Assembly: GCA_012800665.1 (NCBI GenBank)
Contig: JAAZIW010000189.1
Location: 1-30,329 of the forward strand
Direction: 5' to 3'
Length of the DNA stretch: 30,329 bases
From: Rikenellaceae bacterium
Lineage (GTDB): Bacteria; Bacteroidota; Bacteroidia; Bacteroidales; UBA932
Both the position numbers and the translations under genes were made by a program. This document shows positions 13,515 through 21,936 of the stretch, one piece after another. Under the pieces are notes generated by a model. The model did no database searches. It was not told where the DNA came from and saw nothing but the letters and a program-made list of their open reading frames with translations. Positions within the stretch are counted from its first letter, which is position 1. Every line of letters begins with the position of its first letter.

Positions 13515-14489
13515 TTACTTGGATTTGCTTTTCGTTTTACCTCGCGCAATACCCTTTGTTTCTTTCGGGGACTTGAATTGCTCGAAGCCCCTGCCATAGA
13601 CGCCTGCGACCAAGGAAACGGAAACAAAAGCATCGGGGTCGATGCTCTTTACGCTCCGGAGCAGCATATTGGAATCTGCCTTGCGGGTAAGCACCATCAA
13701 CACATTGGTATCCTGCTTGGTGTACCAGCCCTTACCGTTAAGCACCGTAACGCCGCGATGGAATTCATTTGTAATTTCATCGGCTATCTCGGCATAGTGT
13801 TTTGAAGTGATGAATATCTGAACGCTCTGTTTGGAGCCGGCAATGGTCCAATCGAGGGCGAGAGCAAACACCGCAACAAGCAGATAACCATAAATCACCA
13901 CCATAACCTTGTCTATCAGGGGCATCAGTGTTCCGTCCGGCATATAAGAAGGAATAAGCAGCGAGGAAGCTATAATCACCACATCCAGCCAAAGTATTAC
14001 CTGTCCGGGAGAAAACCCGTACTTTTTATTCAATAAAAGAGCTATTATGTCGGTTCCGCCGGTGCTGCCGCCTTGAGACATTGTAAGGCCTATTCCAAAA
14101 CCCGAAATCATACCGCCTATAATAACGCACAACAGTTTTCCGTTGTCCAAAGCCAAAGCCTGAATAAAACCTTGCGGAATTACATCAGAGCCGAGACTAA
14201 GGAGGACGGAGGCCACAATAATGGCATACACTGTCTTGATTCCGAAGCTTTTGCCCAAAGAAGACAGGCCGATTATAAGCAGAATTGCATTTACAACAAA
14301 ATAGGTATAGCCCATCTTGATGGTCCCATTCGTGGCGTATTGCACTATGGAAGATATACCTGTTACGCCTCCTCCGACCAAATTATTGGGAATTAAAAAT
14401 ATAATCCACGACAAGGCATAAAGGATTATTCCTATCGTTATGATTGCGTACTCCCTGAGCACGACACCAAAGTTACGCTTTACCGCCAT
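13515..14489 (-). CDS. YitT family membrane protein (first of two tandem paralogues by position)
   Basis: A 324-residue protein of the YitT family (DUF161 membrane domain plus C-terminal DUF2179 ligand-binding-like domain), function unknown. Around five or six membrane helices fill residues 12-215. The family motif GGSTGGTDI is at 140-148, after GGMISGFGIGLTMSQ. The soluble C-terminal domain (about 225-310) has the GVTVLNGKGWYTKQD and LMVLTRK segments, and the chain ends in a Lys/Arg/Ser-rich tail. Its start overlaps the end of the upstream paralogue by 17 bp. It is the last gene of the long leftward operon. Confidence 0.9.
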   Translation of the reverse strand: MAVKRNFGVVLREYAIITIGIILYALSWIIFLIPNNLVGGGVTGISSIVQYATNGTIKMGYTYFVVNAILLIIGLSSLGKSFGIKTVYAIIVASVLLSLGSDVIPQGFIQALALDNGKLLCVIIGGMISGFGIGLTMSQGGSTGGTDIIALLLNKKYGFSPGQVILWLDVVIIASSLLIPSYMPDGTLMPLIDKVMVVIYGYLLVAVFALALDWTIAGSKQSVQIFITSKHYAEIADEITNEFHRGVTVLNGKGWYTKQDTNVLMVLTRKADSNMLLRSVKSIDPDAFVSVSLVAGVYGRGFEQFKSPKETKGIARGKTKSKSK

Positions 14490-15432
14490 GGCCTCTCTTT
14501 TTCTTTATTTTAATTTTTCCTATTTTTATCTCTTCAAAGCCTTCGCCATACACTTCAGAAGTTTCGCTGATGCTGATGAAAGCCTTGGGGTCTATTAAAT
14601 TCACTTGTCTGCTCAAAGTGGATATTTCCTGACGGGTGAGCAGCACCATAACCACATTTTTATCTTTCTTGGTGAACCAGCCTTTGGCCTTGATGATGGT
14701 GACTCCCCTCTCCATCTCATCACAGATGTAATCGGCAACCTGCTCAAACTTTTCGGTAAAGATGAGAAGCTGCATCTTTTTCCTTCCTCCAACGGTAAAC
14801 ATATTGATGGTGAGAGCGAATGCAACTATCTCCAATACGCCGTAAATCACATCATTGAAGGTTTTCGGGTCGCCTGCATAAGAACCGAAGCCCGGCCTGA
14901 GAAGCAGTTGGGAAATCACTATTATAAAATCGGTAACGAAAAATACTCCGGCAAGGGAAATCGGCCAGAACTTATTGACTATAAGCGCTACAATGTCTGT
15001 CCCTCCCGTACTGCCCCCTTGTCGCAAACAAAGACCTACACCGAAAGCTTCGAAAACACCTGCGATTATGGGTACAAGCACTTTTTCCTCTACATAAAAG
15101 AAATTGCCCGGTATGGAATGCAGCCAGCTCCAATCATCCACAAACCACAAGAATATCGAAGACATCAATATGCAATATATGGTCTTGAATCCGAAACCAA
15201 TACCAAAAATCAGCACGGCAATCAGAATAAGGAAAGCGTTCAATACAAAAAACGAATAAGAAGCTTTGATTACTCCGTTGGATGCATACTCGATGATAGT
15301 ACATACGCCCATAAAGCCGCCGGCAGACATCTGATTCGGTATCATGAATGCCTCCCAGGCAACAGTAAAAACGAAAGTAGCGAAAGTCAGTAACGCATAC
15401 TCCTTGATGTTTTTAAGGACTTTGCTTGTCAT
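14473..15432 (-). CDS. YitT family membrane protein (second tandem paralogue)
   Basis: A 319-residue paralogue of the next gene downstream, with the same architecture: hydrophobic helices through residue 215, GGSTGGTDI at 139-147, then a DUF2179-like C-terminal domain with GVTIIKAKGWFTKKDKNVVM and a basic end. It starts as ATGA on the leuS stop, so translation is coupled to leuS. The two copies differ enough (for example IPNQMSAGGFMGVC against IPNNLVGGGVTGIS near residue 35) to show an old duplication rather than a recent one. Substrate unknown. They could form a heteromer, given their fixed co-expression (inference). Confidence 0.9.
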   Translation of the reverse strand: MTSKVLKNIKEYALLTFATFVFTVAWEAFMIPNQMSAGGFMGVCTIIEYASNGVIKASYSFFVLNAFLILIAVLIFGIGFGFKTIYCILMSSIFLWFVDDWSWLHSIPGNFFYVEEKVLVPIIAGVFEAFGVGLCLRQGGSTGGTDIVALIVNKFWPISLAGVFFVTDFIIVISQLLLRPGFGSYAGDPKTFNDVIYGVLEIVAFALTINMFTVGGRKKMQLLIFTEKFEQVADYICDEMERGVTIIKAKGWFTKKDKNVVMVLLTRQEISTLSRQVNLIDPKAFISISETSEVYGEGFEEIKIGKIKIKKKRGHGGKA

Positions 15433-18164
15433 TTCAGAACAATGTTTACTATTCTACCAGGGACAACGATTACCTTAACAATGGTCTTGTCCCCTACAAA
15501 TTTAGCAGTATCGGGCAATTCCCTTACCGTCTTTTCCACCTCTGCGGGAGAGGCATCCTTGGGCAGGTCTACAAGAAAGCGGGTTTTACCGTTGAAGGAT
15601 ATAGGATATTTCACACTGTCCTCAATAGTGAATGCCTCATTGTATTCGGGGAACTTGGCGTAGACCACGCTGTCGGAATGACCGAGTGCTGTATGCCAGA
15701 GTTCTTCGGCCATATGCGGAGCAAAGGGAGAAAGAAGCACCACCAAGGGCTCCAAAATCTTCCTTGAAGAAGTTTTAAGCTCGGTAAGTTCGTTTACCGC
15801 AATCATAAAGGCGGAGATGTTGGTATTGAAAGAAAAAGACTCTATGTCCTCCTCTTCTTTGCCTATAAGAGTATGCAGAACTTTGAGTTCGGCAGGGCTG
15901 GGTTCGTCATCACTCACTAAAACAGTATCCTGATGGAAGAAGAGGCGCCAAAGCTTTTTAAGAAAACGATGAACCCCGTCTATTCCATTGGTGTCCCATG
16001 GCTTGCTTTGCTCCAAAGGACCGAGGAACATTTCGTACAGTCTCAGAGTGTCTGCCCCATAGCTGTTGCAGATTTCATCGGGATTCACAACATTATACAT
16101 GCTCTTGCTCATCTTTTCCACAGCCCATCCGCATATATATTCCCCGTTCTCCAACTCAAACTCGGCATCGGCAAACTCGGGACGCCATTTTTTGAAGGCC
16201 TCCAAATCCAAGCGGTCATTATGGACGATATTTACATCCACATGAATTTCGGTGGTCTTGTACTTGTCTTTCAAGCCAAGACTAACAAATGTATTGGTAC
16301 CCGCTTTGCGGTATACAAAATTGCTGCGCCCTTGAATCATCCCCTGATTTATGAGTTTTTTAAATGGCTCTTCCTCACACACATAGCCATGGTCGTAGAG
16401 GAATTTGTTCCAAAAGCGCGAGTAAATGAGATGGCCGACGGCATGCTCGGTTCCTCCCACATAAAGGTCTACATTGCGCCAATATTTATTGGCCTCCGCA
16501 CTCACAAGTTCTTCATTATTGTGCGGATCCATATACCGCAGATAATAGGCGCTGCTGCCTGCAAAGCCCGGCATTGTGCTGGTTTCGAGCGGATAGCCCT
16601 TATATGTCCAATTTTTCGCTCTTTTGAGCGGGGCTTCACCGTGGACAGGCTTGAAACTGTCTATTTCAGGAAGACGGAGCGGCAGCTCTCTTTCAGGAAG
16701 AGGAGTGGGTATGCCATCCTTATAATAGATGGGGAAAGGCTCGCCCCAATAGCGCTGGCGGCTGAAAATGGCATCGCGAAGACGGTAATTGGTTTTTCTA
16801 TGCCCCAACTTGTTTTCCTCGACATACACTTTTGCCGCCTCGATGGCCGTATTGACATCCATCCCGTTCATAAAGCCGGAATTCATCATTATGCCTTCAG
16901 TAGCATCGAAGCTCTCTTCCGACACATCAGCGCCCTCAATCAGGGGAATGATGGGAAGATTGAATTTCTTTGCAAAGGCATAGTCTCTGCTGTCGTGAGC
17001 CGGCACGCCCATAATGGCGCCTGTGCCGTAGCCCGACAATACATATTCCGAAATCCAGATGGGAATCTTTTCCTCTGTAAAAGGATTGATGCCGTAAGAG
17101 CCTGTAAATACGCCGGTTATATTTTTGGTTTCGGCCTGACGCTCGCGTTCGGTCTTTTTGGCGGCATAGGAGAGATATTCCTCCACTGCCTCCTTTTGCG
17201 AAGCGGCGGTAAGTTGGGGAACAAGCTCGCTTTCGGGAGCAAGCACCATAAAAGTGACACCGAAAACGGTATCAGCCCTGGTGGTGAAGATTGTAATTGG
17301 AAGATGAACCCCATCGCACTCGGTATCAAACACCATTTCCGTCCCCTCGCTCTTTCCTATCCAATTACGCTGCATATCTTTAAGCGAATCCGTCCATTCA
17401 AGATTATCCAAGCTTTTCAATAGCCTTTCTGCATAGGCGGAAACCCTCAGTTGCCATTGAGCCATCTTTTTTTGCACTACAGGAAAACCTCCGCGAACGC
17501 TTACTCCATCTTTAACCTCATCATTGGCAAGCACGGTGCCGAGTCCTTCGCACCAATTCACGTTAGTTTCTCCCAAATAGGCGATGCGGTAGCGCATAAG
17601 CACATCGCTTTTTTCCTTTTCGCTATAATCTTTCCACTCTTCAGGGGAAATGCCGTCGTAGCCCTTGGTTTCAAAACGGGAAACGAGCTCTGTAATCGGA
17701 CGGGCCTTATCAAGGTCAGGATCATACCAGCTCTTGAACATTTTTATGAATGCCCATTGAGTCCATTTGTAATAGGATGGATCACAGGTGCGGAAAGACC
17801 TGTCCCAGTCGAAAGAAAAGCCTATCCTGTCGAGCTGGCTGCGATAACGCGCGATGTTCTCGTCCGTGGTCTTTTCGGGATGGCGGCCGGTTTGAATGGC
17901 ATACTGTTCTGCAGGCAATCCGAAGGCATCATAGCCCATGGGATGCAGCACATTAAAGCCCTTGAGCCTTTTATAACGGGAATAAATATCGCTCGCTATA
18001 TAACCTAAGGGATGTCCCACATGAAGTCCCGCTCCGGAAGGATACGGAAACATGTCCAGCACGTAATATTTGGGTTTGGAATCATCGACAGAAACGCTGT
18101 ATGTCTTTTCTGCAGCCCATTTTTCCTGCCATTTCTGTTCGATTTTCTTAAAATCGTAATCCAT
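15429..18164 (-). CDS. leuS: Leucyl-tRNA synthetase
   Basis: Charges tRNA-Leu with leucine in the cytoplasm. It is a class I synthetase of 911 residues, normal for bacteria. The HIGH-type motif is HVGH (48-51, in GAGLHVGHPLGY), KMSKS is at 684-688, and the CP1 editing domain lies between, with TIFTTRADTVFGVTFMVLAP and GTGAIMGVPAHDSRDYAFAK, whose Asp binds the amino group of misactivated residues. The C-terminal part has LVVLLSPFAPHMAEELW, of the anticodon-binding helical bundle, and a final small alpha/beta domain. It lies one base after the M28/TonB gene and overlaps the following yitT by ATGA, placing an essential gene mid-operon. Confidence 0.98.
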   Translation of the reverse strand: MDYDFKKIEQKWQEKWAAEKTYSVSVDDSKPKYYVLDMFPYPSGAGLHVGHPLGYIASDIYSRYKRLKGFNVLHPMGYDAFGLPAEQYAIQTGRHPEKTTDENIARYRSQLDRIGFSFDWDRSFRTCDPSYYKWTQWAFIKMFKSWYDPDLDKARPITELVSRFETKGYDGISPEEWKDYSEKEKSDVLMRYRIAYLGETNVNWCEGLGTVLANDEVKDGVSVRGGFPVVQKKMAQWQLRVSAYAERLLKSLDNLEWTDSLKDMQRNWIGKSEGTEMVFDTECDGVHLPITIFTTRADTVFGVTFMVLAPESELVPQLTAASQKEAVEEYLSYAAKKTERERQAETKNITGVFTGSYGINPFTEEKIPIWISEYVLSGYGTGAIMGVPAHDSRDYAFAKKFNLPIIPLIEGADVSEESFDATEGIMMNSGFMNGMDVNTAIEAAKVYVEENKLGHRKTNYRLRDAIFSRQRYWGEPFPIYYKDGIPTPLPERELPLRLPEIDSFKPVHGEAPLKRAKNWTYKGYPLETSTMPGFAGSSAYYLRYMDPHNNEELVSAEANKYWRNVDLYVGGTEHAVGHLIYSRFWNKFLYDHGYVCEEEPFKKLINQGMIQGRSNFVYRKAGTNTFVSLGLKDKYKTTEIHVDVNIVHNDRLDLEAFKKWRPEFADAEFELENGEYICGWAVEKMSKSMYNVVNPDEICNSYGADTLRLYEMFLGPLEQSKPWDTNGIDGVHRFLKKLWRLFFHQDTVLVSDDEPSPAELKVLHTLIGKEEEDIESFSFNTNISAFMIAVNELTELKTSSRKILEPLVVLLSPFAPHMAEELWHTALGHSDSVVYAKFPEYNEAFTIEDSVKYPISFNGKTRFLVDLPKDASPAEVEKTVRELPDTAKFVGDKTIVKVIVVPGRIVNIVLK

Positions 18165-18165
18165 T

Positions 18166-19374
18166 TTATTTCTTTTTCAATCTGAATTCCACATAAAGGC
18201 TTATTGCGCAAGGCACTTTCTTGCCGCGCACGCGGGCAGGCTTCCAATCAGGTGAAGCCGAAACCACTTTCACAGCCTCGTCATCAAGCGAAGGGTGAAC
18301 GCCCTTGAGCACCTTCACATCCTTAACCTTGCCCTTTTCATCTATTACAAAATCCACCAACACCTTACCCTGAATGCCATTATCTATGGCATATTGAGGA
18401 TATTTAAGGTACACATACACCCATCTTTCCAAAAACACTGATGGATTAGGGTTATTCATAAATGCGGGCTTCACATCACAATCGCTCCACGAAACCACTT
18501 CCGTTGCCCTTTCCGGTCTTTCTATATCAGTAGGGCTGAAAGACGGGGCGGGGCCGTTTGCAAGAGCCACGGCAAAATTATACAAGTACTCGGTTTCCCT
18601 CTCCAAATAATCGAATTCTATATTCTCGCTTATGGCGCCTGCTTTCGGGATGGGGCCGCTGATAAACTGAATGGAGGGGATTTGCTTTGCGTAGAAAGAG
18701 CGGTGGTCGGAGATTGCAGGTTCCGCCGCAATTATTTTGGGATGAAGAGGTTGAAGGGTATTAGCGAGATTATTCACTGTTTGATTAAGGTCGGCGTTGG
18801 ATGCGGTATAGGCATAAAAGCCACTGCTCCCCTGCCCTAAAAACGAGAGGTCCATCATGGCATCCACCCGGGAGGCATCGCTGCCGAAAGAGCGGTTAAG
18901 GAAATACCACGAGCCGGCATTCTGCAATTCAGCCGCACCGAAAGCAGCAAGGAGCACGCTCCGGCGAAGGAGCACGCTGTTGGTTTGGAGCATTTTGCCA
19001 AGACGCATGAGCGCCGTGAGGCCGGAAACATTATCTTTAATGGGAGCGCCTATAACAATATAATTGTCCTTGAGTTTGCGGTCGTAGCCCTGAATAAAGG
19101 CAATGGCATTATGGCAGATGATGGTGTCTCCTGAGGGGGATAAAATACCGAAATTGTTATCATCAGCGCTGCCCAGCACATCGAGCCCGTCAGCTTGGAA
19201 TCGAGCCCTGACAATATCTGCGGCCGCCGTCTCATCGGCTCCTTGAAGCTTAGCCGCCATTGTTCTCATAGAGGCGGCAACTTCGCTCTCGAACAATTCC
19301 CCATAACTTTGCGCAGAAGCATGGAAAGAAAAGCCGAGAAATACAAAGAGCGTAAGTAATAATTTCTTATTCAT
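18166..19374 (-). CDS. Secreted degenerate M28-like peptidase domain fused to a TonB C-terminal domain
   Basis: A 402-residue protein with an N-terminal signal peptide (cut near SFHASA-QS, residue 21). An M28-type aminopeptidase-like domain follows (about 35-270): FIQGYDRKLKDNYIVIGA, then DNVSGLTALMRLGKML, AAELQNAGSWYFL and ISDHRSFYAKQIPSIQF. Metal and catalytic residues are only partly kept. Asp114, Glu149 and His224 remain, but the first His-x-Asp is missing, the general-base Glu is Ala148, and the fourth ligand is Ser177. Residues 312-399 are a TonB C-terminal domain (YPQYAIDNGIQGKVLVDFVI). It probably acts in the periplasm as a binding rather than hydrolytic protein (inference). Its start overlaps the preceding lipoprotein gene by 8 bp. 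Confidence 0.8.
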   Translation of the reverse strand: MNKKLLLTLFVFLGFSFHASAQSYGELFESEVAASMRTMAAKLQGADETAAADIVRARFQADGLDVLGSADDNNFGILSPSGDTIICHNAIAFIQGYDRKLKDNYIVIGAPIKDNVSGLTALMRLGKMLQTNSVLLRRSVLLAAFGAAELQNAGSWYFLNRSFGSDASRVDAMMDLSFLGQGSSGFYAYTASNADLNQTVNNLANTLQPLHPKIIAAEPAISDHRSFYAKQIPSIQFISGPIPKAGAISENIEFDYLERETEYLYNFAVALANGPAPSFSPTDIERPERATEVVSWSDCDVKPAFMNNPNPSVFLERWVYVYLKYPQYAIDNGIQGKVLVDFVIDEKGKVKDVKVLKGVHPSLDDEAVKVVSASPDWKPARVRGKKVPCAISLYVEFRLKKK

Positions 19375-19879
19375 TTACCAAAATCCACACATCTTTGGGA
19401 CAAAAACTTTCCCCTTTAATTTTTTGCAGGGCCTCCAGGCACACTGCCATTTTGTCGCACCCCTCCAGTCCGACGGCAGTAAAACCGTTGTTGAAAGGAA
19501 TCAAGGTGGGCTGATAGCCTGCGGCAGAAGCCCTTGATGCCAGATGTTTGGCGTTGGCGGGGCTGCCGAAAGTGCCCACAACCACATAATAGCGGAAATC
19601 AAGACCGACAAGCGAAAGGCCCCTTACGGAACTGCCCTTGGTTATCATTGTCTTGGAAGCCCTTACGCTGTCCAGCAGTTCGAGAGAATCCGCCATAGCC
19701 TTTTGAATTGTCCTTAGAGAATCGAGACGGGCCTGATGAGCCGCCTCTTCCAACTCTATGCGGGCCTTCTTTATGGCTATGTCGGCGCTGGTGGGACGAC
19801 CTGCCAAACGGCGGAAACTATCGCAAGCTGTAAATAAAACAGAGGCGATTACGAGGGTTATTAGGACAGAGTTTTTCAC
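19367..19879 (-). CDS. Small lipoprotein with a SPOR-like C-terminal domain
   Basis: About 170 residues from a GTG start: MKNSVLITLVIASVLFTAC forms a lipoprotein signal with the lipobox LFTAC (Cys19). A charged helical stretch follows, then a C-terminal module (FRYYVVVGTFGSPANAKHLA to WILVNE) with the look of a SPOR domain, which in other proteins binds denuded septal peptidoglycan. The frame can be extended three codons to TTG, but that TTG lies in a likely -7 box, so GTG is preferred. It sits between phoH and the M28/TonB gene in the operon. A role at the cell envelope is likely; the SPOR call rests on the strand pattern and is moderate. Confidence 0.72.
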   Translation of the reverse strand: MKNSVLITLVIASVLFTACDSFRRLAGRPTSADIAIKKARIELEEAAHQARLDSLRTIQKAMADSLELLDSVRASKTMITKGSSVRGLSLVGLDFRYYVVVGTFGSPANAKHLASRASAAGYQPTLIPFNNGFTAVGLEGCDKMAVCLEALQKIKGESFCPKDVWILVNE

Positions 19880-19885
19880 AATCAA

Positions 19886-19893
19886 CAAAATTA
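19886..19893 (-). promoter_or_regulatory. Possible internal -7 box before the SPOR-like lipoprotein gene
   Basis: TAATTTTG on the minus strand lies in the short gap after phoH. It would start RNA near 19882, three bases before the GTG. It could supply leuS and its neighbours independently of capA-phoH. A chance match is possible. Confidence 0.4.
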
Positions 19894-19900
19894 ATAAAAA

Positions 19901-20833
19901 TTATTGGTCTTCAAATGCCTTAACTATTTTTGTCACCAAAGGATGACGCACTATGTCAGCAGAACTGAAACGCACCACTGATATACCTTTAATGTCTTCC
20001 AAAAGCTTGATTACTCTCAACAGACCGCTGTCTGCGGAACGCGGGAGGTCCACCTGCGTGGCATCGCCCGTCACTATGAATTTGGCATCGCTGCCCATGC
20101 GGGTAAGGAACATCTTGAGCTGGCCGATGTTGGTGTTCTGAGCCTCATCCAGAATAACGCAGGCCCTGTCGAGGGTGCGGCCGCGCATATATGCCAGCGG
20201 AGCTATCTGAATAACATCATCCTCTATGAAATATTGCAGACGCTTTGTCGGAATCATGTCTTCAAGTGCATCGTAAATAGGCTGCAGATACGGGTCCAAT
20301 TTATCTTTGAGGTCGCCAGGAAGAAAGCCGAGTCTCTCCCCCGCTTCCACGGCCGGACGGGTGAGTATGATGCGTTTTATTTCCCTATGCTTGAGGGCTC
20401 TTACCGCAAGAGCAATGGCAATATAAGTTTTTCCCGTTCCGGCGGGGCCGGTGGCAAAGATGAGGTCATCCTTAAAATAAGCCTTTACCATCAATTCCTG
20501 ATTGTGGTTGCGTGCATGGATGGGACGGCCGTCTGTGGTGTGAGTGATGACGGCATTGCCGCTCATAGCCAAATTATTTCTGTTTACACCGCTGAACACA
20601 TCCTCTACATCATAAATAGTGAGATTGGGCTTGCGCTTGCGTATTTCCACAAGTTTGGCAAATTTGGCTTCAAATTCCATCACCTGTTCCTCCGGCCCCT
20701 CCAAAAAGATATCTGCACCTTTGTCTGTAACTTTCAAGCCCGGAAAATAAGAACAGAATTCGTCTAAAATCTTATTTCCGGCACCGAAAATTTCCACAGG
20801 ATTGGGAACATTCAACGAAATGGTTTTTTTCAT
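19901..20833 (-). CDS. PhoH-like ATPase
   Basis: PhoH-family P-loop ATPase of 310 residues, the usual length of the PhoH/PhoL branch, linked to RNA metabolism and often found near ybeY. The N-terminal part (1-80) resembles a small RNA-binding-like domain. The ATPase domain has Walker A GPAGTGKT (129-136), the RPAVEAGERLGFLPGDLKDK region, PLAYMRGRT, Walker B CVILDEAQN (Asp229, Glu230), and the sensor-like VTGDATQVDLP. The first four bases overlap the capA stop (ATGA). No ybeY is adjacent here. It is cytoplasmic; the precise RNA task is unknown. Confidence 0.93.
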   Translation of the reverse strand: MKKTISLNVPNPVEIFGAGNKILDEFCSYFPGLKVTDKGADIFLEGPEEQVMEFEAKFAKLVEIRKRKPNLTIYDVEDVFSGVNRNNLAMSGNAVITHTTDGRPIHARNHNQELMVKAYFKDDLIFATGPAGTGKTYIAIALAVRALKHREIKRIILTRPAVEAGERLGFLPGDLKDKLDPYLQPIYDALEDMIPTKRLQYFIEDDVIQIAPLAYMRGRTLDRACVILDEAQNTNIGQLKMFLTRMGSDAKFIVTGDATQVDLPRSADSGLLRVIKLLEDIKGISVVRFSSADIVRHPLVTKIVKAFEDQ

Positions 20834-21936
20834 ATTTCTATTTTAGTTGTTTTAATTACTCTGTTATAGGTTTCCAGCATGTTGTCGTAGTCGGAAGGGT
20901 CTTTCCAAAGCTCCCTTTTGCCTATATAGTCTTCCACCCTTATGGTGCAATAGCCATCTTTTAATTTGCCTGGCAGGCAGCACCATAAAAAATGCAGTTC
21001 CGGTCTTAGCACAGTGGTTTTTCCCGACGGCTTCGAATATACCAGCCGAAGCAGCACCGCAAGTTCCAGGCGTGTGTTGGGGGCGCTCATATTGGAAACT
21101 ACATTGCCGAGCGAATATATTACGGGAACTTTTCCGACAAAGGCAGTGTCCTGCACCACATGTGGATGAGCCCCGATTATGGCATCTGCACCTTCCGCTG
21201 CAAGAAACTCAGCCCATTCTTCCTGTTTTTTATTATGCCTTAGCTCGTATTCATCACCCCAATGCGGAAGGGCTATCAAGAAATCCGCCTTTCTGCCCCT
21301 TTTCATCTGTTCTGATATCGCCGCTTTATTCATTCGGCTTACCTTGGGCCAGGAATATGATGCGCCCATATTGGTTCCGTAAGTAAAATTCACAAGTGCA
21401 ATCCTCACTCCCTTACTCCTCACTATCAACGGGTTATGCTTTACATAAGAAGCGCTGTCGGCACCTGCGCCGCAGTAGTGACCGCCTATCTTACGAAGCG
21501 TCCGCATAAAGCCCGCCCTGCCATGGTCGAGTATATGATTATTGGCAAGCAACAGCACATCGACTCCCGCCGACCTTATGTTAGAAACATAATTATCCGG
21601 TGCGGAGAAACGCGGATATCCCATATAGGGAGGGCCTGCGAGTGTGAATTCTGCGCCTGCAACAGCAATGTCCGCTTCACGAATGAGCGGCTCCACCTCT
21701 TTTAAAAACTCTTTGCTGTCATAAGCGAGCTGCCTGGAATGCATCATAATGTCACCCAAAAACAACATGCTTACGGTATCGGCATCTTGCGTTGGAACAG
21801 CTACCTGCAGGTTTATAACCGGAGCCGGAGCCTTTATCGGCCCTTTTGCCGGAGAGGGTAGAGAGAAAGCCAAAAAGGCCGCAGAGAATGCTGCGGCCTC
21901 AATTATTTTGCTTGCAAATTTACTTACCTTCGGCAA
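20830..21936 (-). CDS. CapA-family (PGA_cap) metallophosphatase-fold protein, start uncertain
   Basis: A 368-residue frame of the CapA/PgsA capsule-synthesis-like family, which has a calcineurin-type metallophosphoesterase fold. Motifs in order: FLGDIMMH (about 59-66), AGAEFTLAG, LLANNHILDHGRAG, IALPHWGDEY, IIGAHPHVVQD and VIYSLGNVVSN. In Gram-negatives these are secreted or membrane-anchored with unknown substrate. The first possible start is a TTG overlapping the TPR gene's stop by 17 bp. It gives a hydrophobic stretch (IIEAAAFSAAFLAFSLPSP) that could be a signal, but that stretch is encoded by a perfect terminator hairpin. Other starts are the TTG of LAFSLPSP and the ATG of MLFLGDIMMH. First gene of the operon ending in yitT. 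Confidence 0.85.
   Translation of the reverse strand: MPKVSKFASKIIEAAAFSAAFLAFSLPSPAKGPIKAPAPVINLQVAVPTQDADTVSMLFLGDIMMHSRQLAYDSKEFLKEVEPLIREADIAVAGAEFTLAGPPYMGYPRFSAPDNYVSNIRSAGVDVLLLANNHILDHGRAGFMRTLRKIGGHYCGAGADSASYVKHNPLIVRSKGVRIALVNFTYGTNMGASYSWPKVSRMNKAAISEQMKRGRKADFLIALPHWGDEYELRHNKKQEEWAEFLAAEGADAIIGAHPHVVQDTAFVGKVPVIYSLGNVVSNMSAPNTRLELAVLLRLVYSKPSGKTTVLRPELHFLWCCLPGKLKDGYCTIRVEDYIGKRELWKDPSDYDNMLETYNRVIKTTKIEI
21872..21899 (-). terminator. Terminator of gyrA-TPR inside the 5' part of the capA frame
   Basis: On the minus strand AGGCCGCAG (21891-21899) pairs perfectly with CTGCGGCCT (21876-21884) around a 6-nt loop, and T residues follow to 21872. It begins 20 bp after the TPR stop codon, the normal place for an intrinsic terminator. 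Confidence 0.75.
21915..21922 (-). promoter_or_regulatory. -7 box for the capA operon
   Basis: TAAATTTG on the minus strand overlaps the TPR stop codon and would start RNA near 21911. That RNA would itself pass through the hairpin at 21876-21899 within its first 40 bases. Confidence 0.45.

Noticed and set aside
14605..15393. 262-codon plus-strand frame
   Set aside because: Antisense to the second yitT paralogue; no recognisable domain.
15933..17423. 496-codon open frame on the plus strand
   Set aside because: Fully antisense to leuS, with no start context or known motif; a shadow of codon bias in leuS.
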